This document shows positions 40,235-48,251 of a stretch of DNA of 49,614 nucleotides, in pieces. A program made the translations under genes and the position numbers. Every line of letters begins with the position of its first letter. The first letter of the stretch is position 1. Source of the stretch: Methanoculleus chikugoensis (GTDB lineage Archaea; Halobacteriota; Methanomicrobia; Methanomicrobiales; Methanoculleaceae). The stretch covers positions 1 through 49,614 of the forward strand of contig NZ_FMID01000029.1 of NCBI RefSeq assembly GCF_900095385.1. The letters are read 5' to 3'. The notes under the pieces are model-generated. The model was not told where the DNA came from, made no database searches, and saw only the letters and a program-made list of their open reading frames with translations.

Positions 40235-40684
40235 ATGCCACAGGTCACGCTGACTGAGGAGTGCATGCGCCTTATCTCCCAGTTCGAGAGCCTTACCGGC
40301 GCAGGCAGCCGCGATTGCATCGTCGATAACCGCAACGAGCGGATCATCTTCGTGATCAATCCCGGCGATATGGGACTCGCTATAGGGAAGGGCGGGTCGA
40401 GCATCAAGAAGGCCTCCGACGTGATGGGGAAGCGTATCGAGGTCGTGGAATACTCCGCCGACCCCGGCCAGTTCCTCCGGAACTGCTTCCTGCCCGCTCA
40501 GGTCACCGATATCGACTTCGATACGGACGAGGAGGACCAGCAGGTCGCCCTCATCGAGGTCCGGGACGAGGACCGGGGCCTTGCCATCGGCAAAGCGGGG
40601 AAGAATATCTTCAAGGCGAAAGTTCTCGCACAGCGGCAGCACGACATCGCCGATGTCCAGCTGATGCAGAACGATTCTGCCTGA
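40235..40684 (+). CDS. nusA: Archaeal NusA-like transcription factor
   Basis: The 149-aa protein consists of two KH domains with loops GDMGLAIGKGGSSIKKA and DRGLAIGKAGKNIFKAK. It lacks the N-terminal and S1 domains of bacterial NusA, as normal for archaea. It binds RNA and probably acts in elongation or termination. It is 3 nt downstream of L30e and followed by an oligo-T terminator. Confidence 0.95.
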   Translation: MPQVTLTEECMRLISQFESLTGAGSRDCIVDNRNERIIFVINPGDMGLAIGKGGSSIKKASDVMGKRIEVVEYSADPGQFLRNCFLPAQVTDIDFDTDEEDQQVALIEVRDEDRGLAIGKAGKNIFKAKVLAQRQHDIADVQLMQNDSA

Positions 40685-40685
40685 A

Positions 40686-40764
40686 AACTTTTTTTACCGT
40701 CGTCCGGCAATATCCCGGCCGGCAGGTAGGCAGTTTCCCCCCAGGCGATTTGCAGGGGGGTTTC
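40686..40764 (+). terminator. Terminator signals after the RNA polymerase operon
   Basis: AACTTTTTTTACC (T7) starts 3 nt after the nusA stop. Further on, a C7/G6 inverted repeat (40736-40742 with 40755-40760) ends in GTTTCG. The first is a typical archaeal oligo-T stop. Confidence 0.55.
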
Positions 40765-40819
40765 GAGCGCGCTCCCGCCAGTAAATTATTTATATCGGCG
40801 TGTGCTCCATGAGACTCCC

Positions 40820-40921
40820 ATGAACGGAGTTCCCGGCCGGGTAGTGAGCCCCGTGCCGCCTGCGGCAGAACCGGTGATCGGGGTGCGTGGGGTTCCCGTA
40901 TGCCCGGGGTGGTATCGTTGA
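40820..40921 (+). CDS. Possible 33-aa leaderless ORF
   Basis: A TATA box (TAAATTATTTATATC, about 40781-40796) predicts a start around 40817, almost on this ATG. The peptide is Pro/Val/Gly-rich without a recognised domain and overlaps the start of the next gene in another frame. It may be a translated leader, or the mRNA may simply begin here with the 40900 start as the real gene. Confidence 0.2.
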   Translation: MNGVPGRVVSPVPPAAEPVIGVRGVPVCPGWYR

Positions 40922-42408
40922 GAGGATACCTTCTCATTGTCGGGGCCCTGGTGCTCTGTATTCTCATGACCGCCCTTCTCACAGTTGCTCTCGCCGGGTC
41001 CGACGAGAACGGCACCGTCGATCTACCGGGCGAGAAGCCCGTTGCCAATAAAGTGCCGGTCACGCCTGCGGTGAGTCCGGCGCCTGATGAGGGGGAGGAG
41101 AAAACCGTCGAGGAGCGGGAGCCCGATTCCCTTGCTACCGGGGATGCCCCGCCGCCACACGAAGAGGCAGCGGATTCGACGGAGACGGTTCCGGCAACCT
41201 CCACATCTTCCCCGGACACATCGACCCTGTCGGATTTTACCGGGGAGACGGTTGCAAGCGGCAACGATACCGCCGATGCGGAGGGCCCATCCCTGAATAC
41301 AACAGAGATCTCTGAGCCCACCGGGACGGAGACCGACGTTACCCTCGACGACCCGGGTGACGAGATCGATGATGACCTCGCCGACGATGAAGATGCGGAG
41401 GAGGAGACGAACCCGGAACCGACCCTTGAACGGTATGCCCCGCCGCGGCCGGGCGCGACGATGGCGAAGGCGCACTACTCCCACGATCGTCCGCTTGTCC
41501 AGAGCGGCCATAACCTCGTCAACCCCTCCTCGCCGTATACCGCGGAGGAGAACGGGGCCGCGGTACCGACTGGAGCCGTCGCGCCGCACGAAGGTCTCTT
41601 TGTCCGGGGTATCGGGGTGATCCTCGACCGGACCCCTGAAGACGTCGCTCTCACCCGGAGCGGGGTGGAGATAGCGAACCTCGACTGGCTCCTCGATTCG
41701 GCGATGCGTCTCGGCGGGCGACACCCACGCGCGGTCTTTGAGGGGGAGACGTTCACCGTCACCGTGACGGTGGAGGCAAGGAACGTGACGATCACGGAGG
41801 ATGACCCGGCCTACGTCGTCCTGGTGCCGCCGCCAGACGAGACCGGGGTCTACGAGATCACCCGGACCCGTGAGGTCCGATCCCTCGGGGACGGGGAACG
41901 CGGTGTCTGGGAGTTCTCGGTCGCTACCCGCACCGGGAGACTGACGCTTGAAGACCTCACCCTTGCCGAGGAGCGGCTGGTCACCAACCTGACGTCGAAC
42001 CCGGACCTCTTCGCCTTCCACGCCTACGCGCTTGCCGGCGGCCAGGAGGTGCCTTCGGTGGGCGTCTCCGACCCGGTGATCGCCATCCGGCCCGATGGGG
42101 ATGCGGTGACGGTGGAGGCGTCGTCGCTTCCCGGCCTCTACGCAGTTCTGGGCGTCGAGAACTCGACGCTCCGCCCGTCCGAAACGGTGATGGGGGCGTG
42201 GGCGCGGGGCGTCGATCACGAGACGATCGCCGCCGCGGCGGTCGGGCATATCGAGGCCCTGCGCGGTCTCGGGAAAGAAGATGTGGCGGCTTTCTATGCC
42301 GCGGAAGGGGGCGCCGGGACGGAGGGGCCGAATGCGTCCTCGCCGTCGATACTCGACCTGATCGTGGGATTCTTCCAGGGGCTGCTGGGCGGGGCGCCTT
42401 CCTCGTAG
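40900..42408 (+). CDS. Membrane-anchored, acidic Thr/Pro-rich surface protein
   Basis: The product is 502 aa of unrecognised family. An N-terminal hydrophobic helix (about residues 8-33) is a signal anchor. Residues 35-185 are low-complexity and disordered (Thr, Pro, Ser, Glu, Asp), like a cell-surface stalk. Residues about 235-460 look globular, with beta-rich stretches (FEGETFTVTVTVEARNVTITEDDPAYVVLVPP) and possible N-glycosylation sequons (NVT, NDT, NLT, NST). The last 20 residues are hydrophobic. Placement outside the cell is inferred from the anchor and stalk. It follows the transcription operon but has its own TATA box. Confidence 0.75.
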   Translation: MPGVVSLRGYLLIVGALVLCILMTALLTVALAGSDENGTVDLPGEKPVANKVPVTPAVSPAPDEGEEKTVEEREPDSLATGDAPPPHEEAADSTETVPATSTSSPDTSTLSDFTGETVASGNDTADAEGPSLNTTEISEPTGTETDVTLDDPGDEIDDDLADDEDAEEETNPEPTLERYAPPRPGATMAKAHYSHDRPLVQSGHNLVNPSSPYTAEENGAAVPTGAVAPHEGLFVRGIGVILDRTPEDVALTRSGVEIANLDWLLDSAMRLGGRHPRAVFEGETFTVTVTVEARNVTITEDDPAYVVLVPPPDETGVYEITRTREVRSLGDGERGVWEFSVATRTGRLTLEDLTLAEERLVTNLTSNPDLFAFHAYALAGGQEVPSVGVSDPVIAIRPDGDAVTVEASSLPGLYAVLGVENSTLRPSETVMGAWARGVDHETIAAAAVGHIEALRGLGKEDVAAFYAAEGGAGTEGPNASSPSILDLIVGFFQGLLGGAPSS

Positions 42409-42554
42409 GGTGCGAGATGCGCTCTTGTGGAGCCACACGCCCCTCCCCTCTCGTTGAAGAGTGATTCAGATCTACACGTATCCAGAACAGTCGAGGAACT
42501 GCCCGCCCCGGTAGCAAGATATATTCCGCCCGCTGCCGCAAAGGGATATAGCCG

Positions 42555-43139
42555 ATGGCAAGAGAGGATACCATAGACCGGCGAATCTACATCGAGAGAG
42601 ACGGGACTACGCTACTATACGCCGAACCTTCAGACAGGCGCTTCATCTATGAGATGGCCTTTGAGGACCCGGGTATCTGGCGGTCCATGCTCGAGAAGAA
42701 GGATGATTTTGATTGGTCCGAGTTGAGGGACGAGGAAGAGCAGTTCTTCGGTAGCGTTCCCGGCAAGAGCAAATATCTGCTGATACGGTATCAGGGCGAG
42801 ATCGTCGGGACGATCTCGCATACGCACAACGATGGGCGGATAGAGAACCTGGAGCTCGATATGTGGCTCCGTTCAGAGAAATATACCGGGAGAGGCATCG
42901 GCTCCGCCGTGATAGCGATGCTGATAGACCGGCTGGTCGAAGAGCACGGTATCCGAACCTTCATCATCCGGCCGTGGGTGAAAAACTCCCGCGCCGTGAG
43001 GGCGTACGAGAAGTGCGGCTTTCGGCGGCGTAATGACTTTGATCCCGCTGACTATTACGGAACATACCTGGAGCGGTACGGCGAGGGCGATTACGGTAGA
43101 CTGGAGACCGCAAACATGGTCCTTGAGGTCGGCTGCTGA
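42555..43139 (+). CDS. GNAT-family N-acetyltransferase
   Basis: The 194-aa protein has the GNAT acetyl-CoA loop in RSEKYTGRGIGSAVIAMLI (about 109-127) and the motif B helix NSRAVRAYEKCGF. It resembles RimJ/RimL- or aminoglycoside-type acetyltransferases, with an extra N-terminal part. The substrate is unknown. A TATA-like AGATATATTCC lies about 40 nt upstream. It is 15 nt before a second GNAT gene. Confidence 0.85.
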   Translation: MAREDTIDRRIYIERDGTTLLYAEPSDRRFIYEMAFEDPGIWRSMLEKKDDFDWSELRDEEEQFFGSVPGKSKYLLIRYQGEIVGTISHTHNDGRIENLELDMWLRSEKYTGRGIGSAVIAMLIDRLVEEHGIRTFIIRPWVKNSRAVRAYEKCGFRRRNDFDPADYYGTYLERYGEGDYGRLETANMVLEVGC

Positions 43140-43154
43140 TCCCGGGGGATTAGT

Positions 43155-43670
43155 ATGTACACGATACGGCAGGAGCGGCCGGCGGATTATGAGGACGTCT
43201 ATCAACTCGTAAAGAGGTCGTTTGCCACAACCGCCCATTCGGATGGAACCGAAGCGGATTACCTGAACGAACTGAGAGGAAAGGAGACGTTCATCCCCGA
43301 ACTCTCGCTGGTGGCGGAGGATGCAGAAGGTAGCATAGTAGGACAGATTGTGTTGTATGCAACCGTAATTGCCACGAACGACGGCCCGGTCACCTCCCTG
43401 GTGCTATCCCCGATCAGCGTCCGCCCGGACCGGTTCCGGCAGGGCATCGCCCGCGCCATGATGGACCGGGCTTTCCAGATCGCCCGCGAGATGGGATATA
43501 CCGCGGTCTTCCTCTGCGGCGAATCCGAGACCTATCATGGACTGGGGTTTTGCGCATCGTGGATGTTCGGCATCTTCCATAAAGACGACCCCCGGGCCGG
43601 GTGGTGCATGGCAAAAGAACTGATCCCCGGTGCTCTGGAGGGCATCCGGGGGACGATAGAGATCGTTTGA
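43155..43670 (+). CDS. YhbS-like GNAT N-acetyltransferase
   Basis: The 171-aa protein begins MYTIRQERPADYEDVYQLV. Its central strand LSPISVRPDRFRQGIARAMMDRAF holds the acetyl-CoA pyrophosphate loop, with CGESETYHGLGF later, typical of the YhbS subgroup. The substrate is unknown. A GGGGGAT stretch precedes the ATG. It is the last gene before the composition shift to AT-rich DNA. Confidence 0.85.
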   Translation: MYTIRQERPADYEDVYQLVKRSFATTAHSDGTEADYLNELRGKETFIPELSLVAEDAEGSIVGQIVLYATVIATNDGPVTSLVLSPISVRPDRFRQGIARAMMDRAFQIAREMGYTAVFLCGESETYHGLGFCASWMFGIFHKDDPRAGWCMAKELIPGALEGIRGTIEIV

Positions 43671-44073
43671 TGAGAAGTACCTCCGGGTTTCTCCGGTTTG
43701 TTTGGAGCGTATTGGTGTTCTTGCTGCCTAGAAGCAAGGGTATCTGGAGTATGAGAATACCTGAATGGCCTCGCGTAACGACGCATATCCAAGGTAGGTG
43801 GAGTTTTTGCATCGTTAAATGCGAGCAACGGTGGATAGAGCGCCTGAAGTTTGAGAAGCCAGAAAAATTCCAAGATGGAAATGGGAGTGAATGTGAATCT
43901 AATTGTAAACCGCGCCGAAAGCGTCCTGGTAGAGATAAAGGGAACAAGAAAAGGGAACCAGAAGATCAGTACACTATTTGAGAGTGAATATCAAGGGTGT
44001 ATATCTGCGCGCCTCTACTTGAAGACCTTTCCCTATCTAAATATTTATCGCAAAGTAGGTCAATAGACACTCA
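43670..44073 (+). other. Composition-transition spacer
   Basis: The sequence changes from GC-rich to AT-rich here. Two overlapping frames exist (43670-43981, starting within the GNAT stop as TGATG, and 43851-44066). Neither shows a recognisable domain or good ribosome site, and both look like degraded or chance frames. A TATA string AAATATTTATC (44039-44049) lies about 25-35 nt before the next gene's ATG. Confidence 0.4.
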
Positions 44074-46521
44074 ATGGTATTCCATATTTTAAAATGTCCT
44101 AAGTGTGGGATCCCACACGAGTGGGATGAAAGTCCCCCTTTGTATTGTAAGAATTGTGAAGCTGCTTTCGACGTTAAACGAGGACCTGAACAACCCATGA
44201 AATTAAATCCAGCGTCGTTAACACACCCTACCAGTAAGGAAGAAATTTCAACAATGTATGACACTAATGCATTCAGGATTTTTGGAGTTGAAAGCAATAC
44301 TCATAAAAAAGAAATAAAGAGTGCTCAACAGGCTTCAAAAACTCGGGCGAAGTTAGGCGCTCCGATTCTAATATCTGATCCACTGGACTTCCTGAATCGA
44401 ATTCCAAGGGATGAAAGATCACTTCGTGATGCACAAAACTGTATTGAAACACCAAGGTTGCGCATTAGTGAGAGGCTTTTTTGGTTTATTAACGTTAATC
44501 AAAATGATGCTGAAGCTCTTGATAAATTAAAAAAAGGCCAATATACTGATGCAATAAGTGTATGGAGTACATCTGAGGAATTGTCAGCATCAATCAATCT
44601 TGCGATTCTCTGTCATGCATACTATCTTAAACAGGATATAAACGCAGAGAATACTAAACAATGGGCGCGTATTTTTGAGCGATGGGCGAAACTCTTTAAA
44701 GATGAGAGATATTGGGTTTTTTTTGAGGAGATCGAACAACGGTCTGACTTTGAACCTCTCGCTACGCTTGATGATTTTAACTCACTAAAAACCGACATTT
44801 GGGGAATGTTAGTAAAGCCAAATGTCAGTTGCATGAAGAGAGCAATAGCTACGAACTCAGAGGATATTTTTCAGCGACATCTTGAGTTGATCCGCACATC
44901 TAATATTCCTCCCCGAGTAGTCTCTGAAATCGAATATGATATTCTCGCACCTCTGGAAGAGAAACTGATAGAAAGTCTCGATGAGGTAAATAGATTAGTT
45001 TCTGAAAACTGGGAATCATCATGCTCCATTTCTGAGAAAAAGACAGGTATCGATCGGATTTTAGAATCATTTAAGATGAGCACATTAAATAAAGCTGAAG
45101 AATTGTTGCGGTTAGCGGGAGAAAGTTCTGATTTATCAAAGAATATACGAGAAAAAATCGCTTTCTGTCTTCGGAATATTGCTATATGTTATCATAATGA
45201 AATTGAATCTTCCGAATTAGCAGCTGTTATTTTAGAGGAAGCAAAGGTTTATGCTAAAGATATGCCTGTTTTAATGAAGATAAATGAAGATTTAGCAGTA
45301 ATATCTAAAGTTATAAACGATGCCCATGAATTCGAAGAATTTGCGGAATATTATGAAAAGATAGGAAAATATGATCTGAATATCTCTAAAAATCAGATCT
45401 CTTTTAAAGACCAATGTTATGAAATACAAGATGTCACTGGCATTAAATACGGCATACTCGAAGAAAGTTTTAATGGAGTTCCAACGACTCGTTCTTATGC
45501 AATTTGGTTGAGATTTGGAAGTGACAATTGTCCTATTAACTCCTCATCGAGATGTGTTTCCTCTTCTGATGAAAGAATTATGATGATTGAATGCGCTGAT
45601 AAAACTTGGTTTGGTATCGATAAAATCCGAAATAGATTTGATGAGATTATTAGTAGGCTGTTCCATTTAGTTCAGATCCCTCTGATTAATAAGATGATTC
45701 AGGATTTTGAATCTGGGCGAAGGATATACATATCTGATATTGCTATTGATTTTACAGGATTTTATAAGGATTTCAGTTACAACCCTGTATCAAAAGGCCT
45801 AATCTCGTTATCATCGAAACTGTTAGGTACTACAGATTTGGTGACGAAAGAGGGAAAACATAAGCATTTGTCCTGGGATAATTATCGGGGACATAACACG
45901 TCCGATGGAAAAATTAGGATATTTGATGATAAAGGTCCTTGGTTCAGTCTAAGCGCCCGTGACCACTGGAATGCAGTTAACCTCCCTTACTTTCTCGATC
46001 ATATGCATGAAGATGGAAATCTCGTCCGATCTATTGAAAAATGTATTTCCGGCGTCACTGCTGTTAAAGACGAACAATCCGAAGTAATAAATACTCTTGA
46101 CAATTCCCTTAAGATCGATCCAAATAATTGGATGACTTGGTTGCAGAAAGGGCGAGCACTAAGGCATTTGGGACGATTGGAAGAAGCTCTTGCTGCATTT
46201 GATCGATTAATAGAGATTGTACCGAATGATCCTGATGCTTGGAATTTCAAAGGCCTAACTTTACTTGAGACAAATAAAGAAGTTGAGGCACTTGATTGTT
46301 TTGAGAGAGCACTCGAAATTAATTCACAACTCGCTCATGTATGGTGTAATAAGGGAATGGCGTATTCACAACTCGCTGATACGCAGAATAATGGTGGAAT
46401 GACATTTACAGCACTCACGAATTATCAAAATGCTGTGTGTGCATTAGATAGGGGTTTAGCAATAGAATTTGATCAAGACATTAAGGAGATAAGAGATCAA
46501 ATTCAATCGAGTATTCAATAA
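44074..46521 (+). CDS. Zinc-ribbon, J-like and TPR multidomain protein
   Basis: The product is 815 aa of no named family. The N-terminal zinc ribbon has Cys8, Cys11, Cys25 and Cys28. Residues about 65-145 (NAFRIFGVESNTHKKEIKSA ... LRISERLFWF) resemble the J-like segment of bacterial TPR co-chaperone proteins but lack His-Pro-Asp. A helical middle (150-440) follows. Next is a beta-rich part (about 445-660), where DIAIDFTGFY ... GKIRIFDDKGPWFSLSARDHWN suggests a PH-like domain. Three to four TPR units occupy about 680-805. The mRNA is probably leaderless. The gene is AT-rich and its codons differ from those of the chromosome to its left, which suggests transfer. It faces the AAA+ ATPase gene. 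A role in substrate handling for that ATPase is inference. Confidence 0.7.
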   Translation: MVFHILKCPKCGIPHEWDESPPLYCKNCEAAFDVKRGPEQPMKLNPASLTHPTSKEEISTMYDTNAFRIFGVESNTHKKEIKSAQQASKTRAKLGAPILISDPLDFLNRIPRDERSLRDAQNCIETPRLRISERLFWFINVNQNDAEALDKLKKGQYTDAISVWSTSEELSASINLAILCHAYYLKQDINAENTKQWARIFERWAKLFKDERYWVFFEEIEQRSDFEPLATLDDFNSLKTDIWGMLVKPNVSCMKRAIATNSEDIFQRHLELIRTSNIPPRVVSEIEYDILAPLEEKLIESLDEVNRLVSENWESSCSISEKKTGIDRILESFKMSTLNKAEELLRLAGESSDLSKNIREKIAFCLRNIAICYHNEIESSELAAVILEEAKVYAKDMPVLMKINEDLAVISKVINDAHEFEEFAEYYEKIGKYDLNISKNQISFKDQCYEIQDVTGIKYGILEESFNGVPTTRSYAIWLRFGSDNCPINSSSRCVSSSDERIMMIECADKTWFGIDKIRNRFDEIISRLFHLVQIPLINKMIQDFESGRRIYISDIAIDFTGFYKDFSYNPVSKGLISLSSKLLGTTDLVTKEGKHKHLSWDNYRGHNTSDGKIRIFDDKGPWFSLSARDHWNAVNLPYFLDHMHEDGNLVRSIEKCISGVTAVKDEQSEVINTLDNSLKIDPNNWMTWLQKGRALRHLGRLEEALAAFDRLIEIVPNDPDAWNFKGLTLLETNKEVEALDCFERALEINSQLAHVWCNKGMAYSQLADTQNNGGMTFTALTNYQNAVCALDRGLAIEFDQDIKEIRDQIQSSIQ

Positions 46522-46945
46522 ACACATGAGGCCGGGGTCACAATTCCGCAGTAAAAGTTTCTGGAGAATGGCTTTGTTTAATCCCCAACTTGCTTTTGTG
46601 GGGGTCATCCCTAAAATCTCTGATATCCGTGAATAGGGCTTGCTCTGATAAGATAAGCCCATCATCTCGAAGGCCGAATGCGGCTGGATAGAGTGTGGCT
46701 TTGAGTACCGCATTTTGGAGAGAGGTTTTCCCTGTTGTGATCTCTATGTTCCACTGCATAAGAAATCTGGGTTCGGTTCCCCCCCATTAGTAGTCGGGGC
46801 GCGACCATCCGGTCAGGGCGTGGGGATATAGTTTCCATTTCCACCATGACTGGAACAGGGTTTCAAAAAGGGAAATCGGTCGTTTGGTAACAATTTGGAC
46901 AAATAAACTATTGTCATCCACTTTATGAGTTGCCTGGGTAATCGA
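46522..46945. other. Spacer between the TPR protein and the IS element
   Basis: There is no firm gene. A minus-strand frame at 46538-46759 (73 aa, containing TLYPAAFGLRDDGLILSEQALF) could be the tail of a lost protein, but I do not recognise it. Local GC is higher than in the flanking AT-rich genes, compatible with debris of another insertion. Confidence 0.4.
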
Positions 46946-46954
46946 CTCAGTTAC
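46946..46954 (+). repeat. Left 9-bp target duplication of the IS element
   Basis: CTCAGTTAC is found again at 48243-48251, directly outside the right inverted repeat. Eight or nine base pairs is the duplication size made by IS256-family elements. Confidence 0.75.
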
Positions 46955-48242
46955 GGTAACGTCTCAGATCTTCTGTAATTTGCCTGAGCCCTGTCTCCTT
47001 GCTTGATCATTCCTTCTCCATCGTCAAATACCTTCTGCCGATAACCCACTCCTCGTTGATGTCCATCAGGATGGATCCGACCAGCCGGAGAAGGGATGCC
47101 TCGTTCGGGAACACGCCTACAACCTTGGTTCTCCGTTTCAGTTCCCTATTGACCCGCTCCACCATGTTCGTCGTTCTGAGCCGTTTCCCGTGCGGTTTTG
47201 GGAATGCCGTATAACTCATGAGCCCCGAGAGAAATCGCTCGATGGTGTTGGCTGCTTTCCGGTATCCCCGGGCATTCAGGTCATCGGCAAGATCCTGGAG
47301 TCTCTGCTCACTCCCATACGCTTCCTTCAGCCCCTCTACAACCTCCTTCTGGTGTTTCCGGGGAATATTCCTCAAGACGGCGCGGGTACAATGAACCTGA
47401 CACATCTGCCAGGATGCACCGAGGAAGGCGGCTGAAGCCACCTTCTGGATGCCGGTATGCCCATCAGAGATGACCAGTTGAACCCCGGTGAGTCCCCGTT
47501 CTTTGAGGTTCTCGAACAGTCCCGACCAGAATTCTTCGTTCTCACAATCGGTGACTCTCGCACCCAGAATCTCCCGGTAACCATCCTCGCGCACCCCGGC
47601 GACTACCAGGACCGCCTTGGTGACGTACCGTGCTCCGTCCCGGATTTTGTAGTAGGGGGCATCCACGAAGAGATACGGGATAGCCTGTTCGATCGGCCGC
47701 AGGAGGAATGCCTGAACCTAGTCGTCAAGATCCTTGGCCATCCGGGAGACCGAAGCCGGAGAAAGCTGGTCGATCCCTAGATGACTGACGATCTCCTGGA
47801 TCTTTCTCGTCGAAACTCAGCGAAGATCGGAGATTCTCTCGACTGACGTCCCTGGAAGTAGGATTCTACGATTGCGTTCACCAGAGCTTTCTCCACCCGG
47901 GCATAGCGCCCGAAGATCTGCATCTCGAACGGGAACTCGCAGAACTGAGGTTTTCGGAGGACTGTCTCCCCATATCGGGTCTTGAGGGATCAGTCCTTGT
48001 AGCCATTCCGATGCGCCTTTCGCGCGCCGGTTCGCTCGTATGAATCAGCTCTGGTCTGCTGGAGGGCCTCTGCGAGCATCACCTGGTTGAGGAACCCGGT
48101 GATGAGGTTCTTCATGCCATTCTCCTGATCGGAAAGATAATCTTCGATTAACGCTAAGGGATCCATGGCCCTGTTTCTCCTTTGTCCAAATCTAGGTTGG
48201 ATCCAGGGCCAATTCAATTTTACAGAAGATTCGTTACGCTAC
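46955..48242 (-). mobile_element. IS256-family insertion sequence, decayed
   Basis: The element is 1288 bp. The ends match as inverted repeats: reading inward, both begin GTA-CGT (GTAACGT on the left, GTAGCGT on the right) and share ATCTTCTGTAA about 12 nt in. Weaker similarity continues to a GCCC block. The single transposase frame is broken. Flanking 9-bp direct repeats CTCAGTTAC confirm insertion by transposition. It lies between the convergent TPR and AAA+ genes. Confidence 0.85.
47007..48166 (-). pseudogene. IS256-family transposase, inactivated
   Basis: From ATG 48164-48166 the frame gives MDPLALIEDYLSDQENGMKN and so on to HRNGYKD, then hits TGA where an Arg codon is expected (near 47987). 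It resumes with SLKTRYGETVLRKPQF ... EKALVNAIVESYFQG. The next part needs a frame change near 47845, then meets another stop (LR*VSTRKIQEI) and a TAG at about 47716 (DLDD*VQAFL). The C-terminal part is intact from PYLFVDAPYYKIR to the end and carries DGHTG, CQVHCTRAVLRNIP and the terminal NMVERVNRELKRRTKVVGVFPNE of the DDE transposase. At least three stops and one frameshift make it non-functional. Confidence 0.9.
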
Positions 48243-48251
48243 CTCAGTTAC
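48243..48251 (+). repeat. Right 9-bp target duplication of the IS element
   Basis: CTCAGTTAC is identical to 46946-46954. On the minus strand it contains the TAA stop codon of the AAA+ ATPase gene. Confidence 0.75.

Noticed and set aside
43601-43981. 126-aa frame running through the end of the second GNAT gene
   Set aside because: The first part is out of frame within the GNAT gene; the remainder has no domain and mixed composition at the island border.
46780-46830. GGGTTCGGTTCCC string that looks like a tRNA T-arm
   Set aside because: No acceptor, D-arm or anticodon stem can be folded around it.
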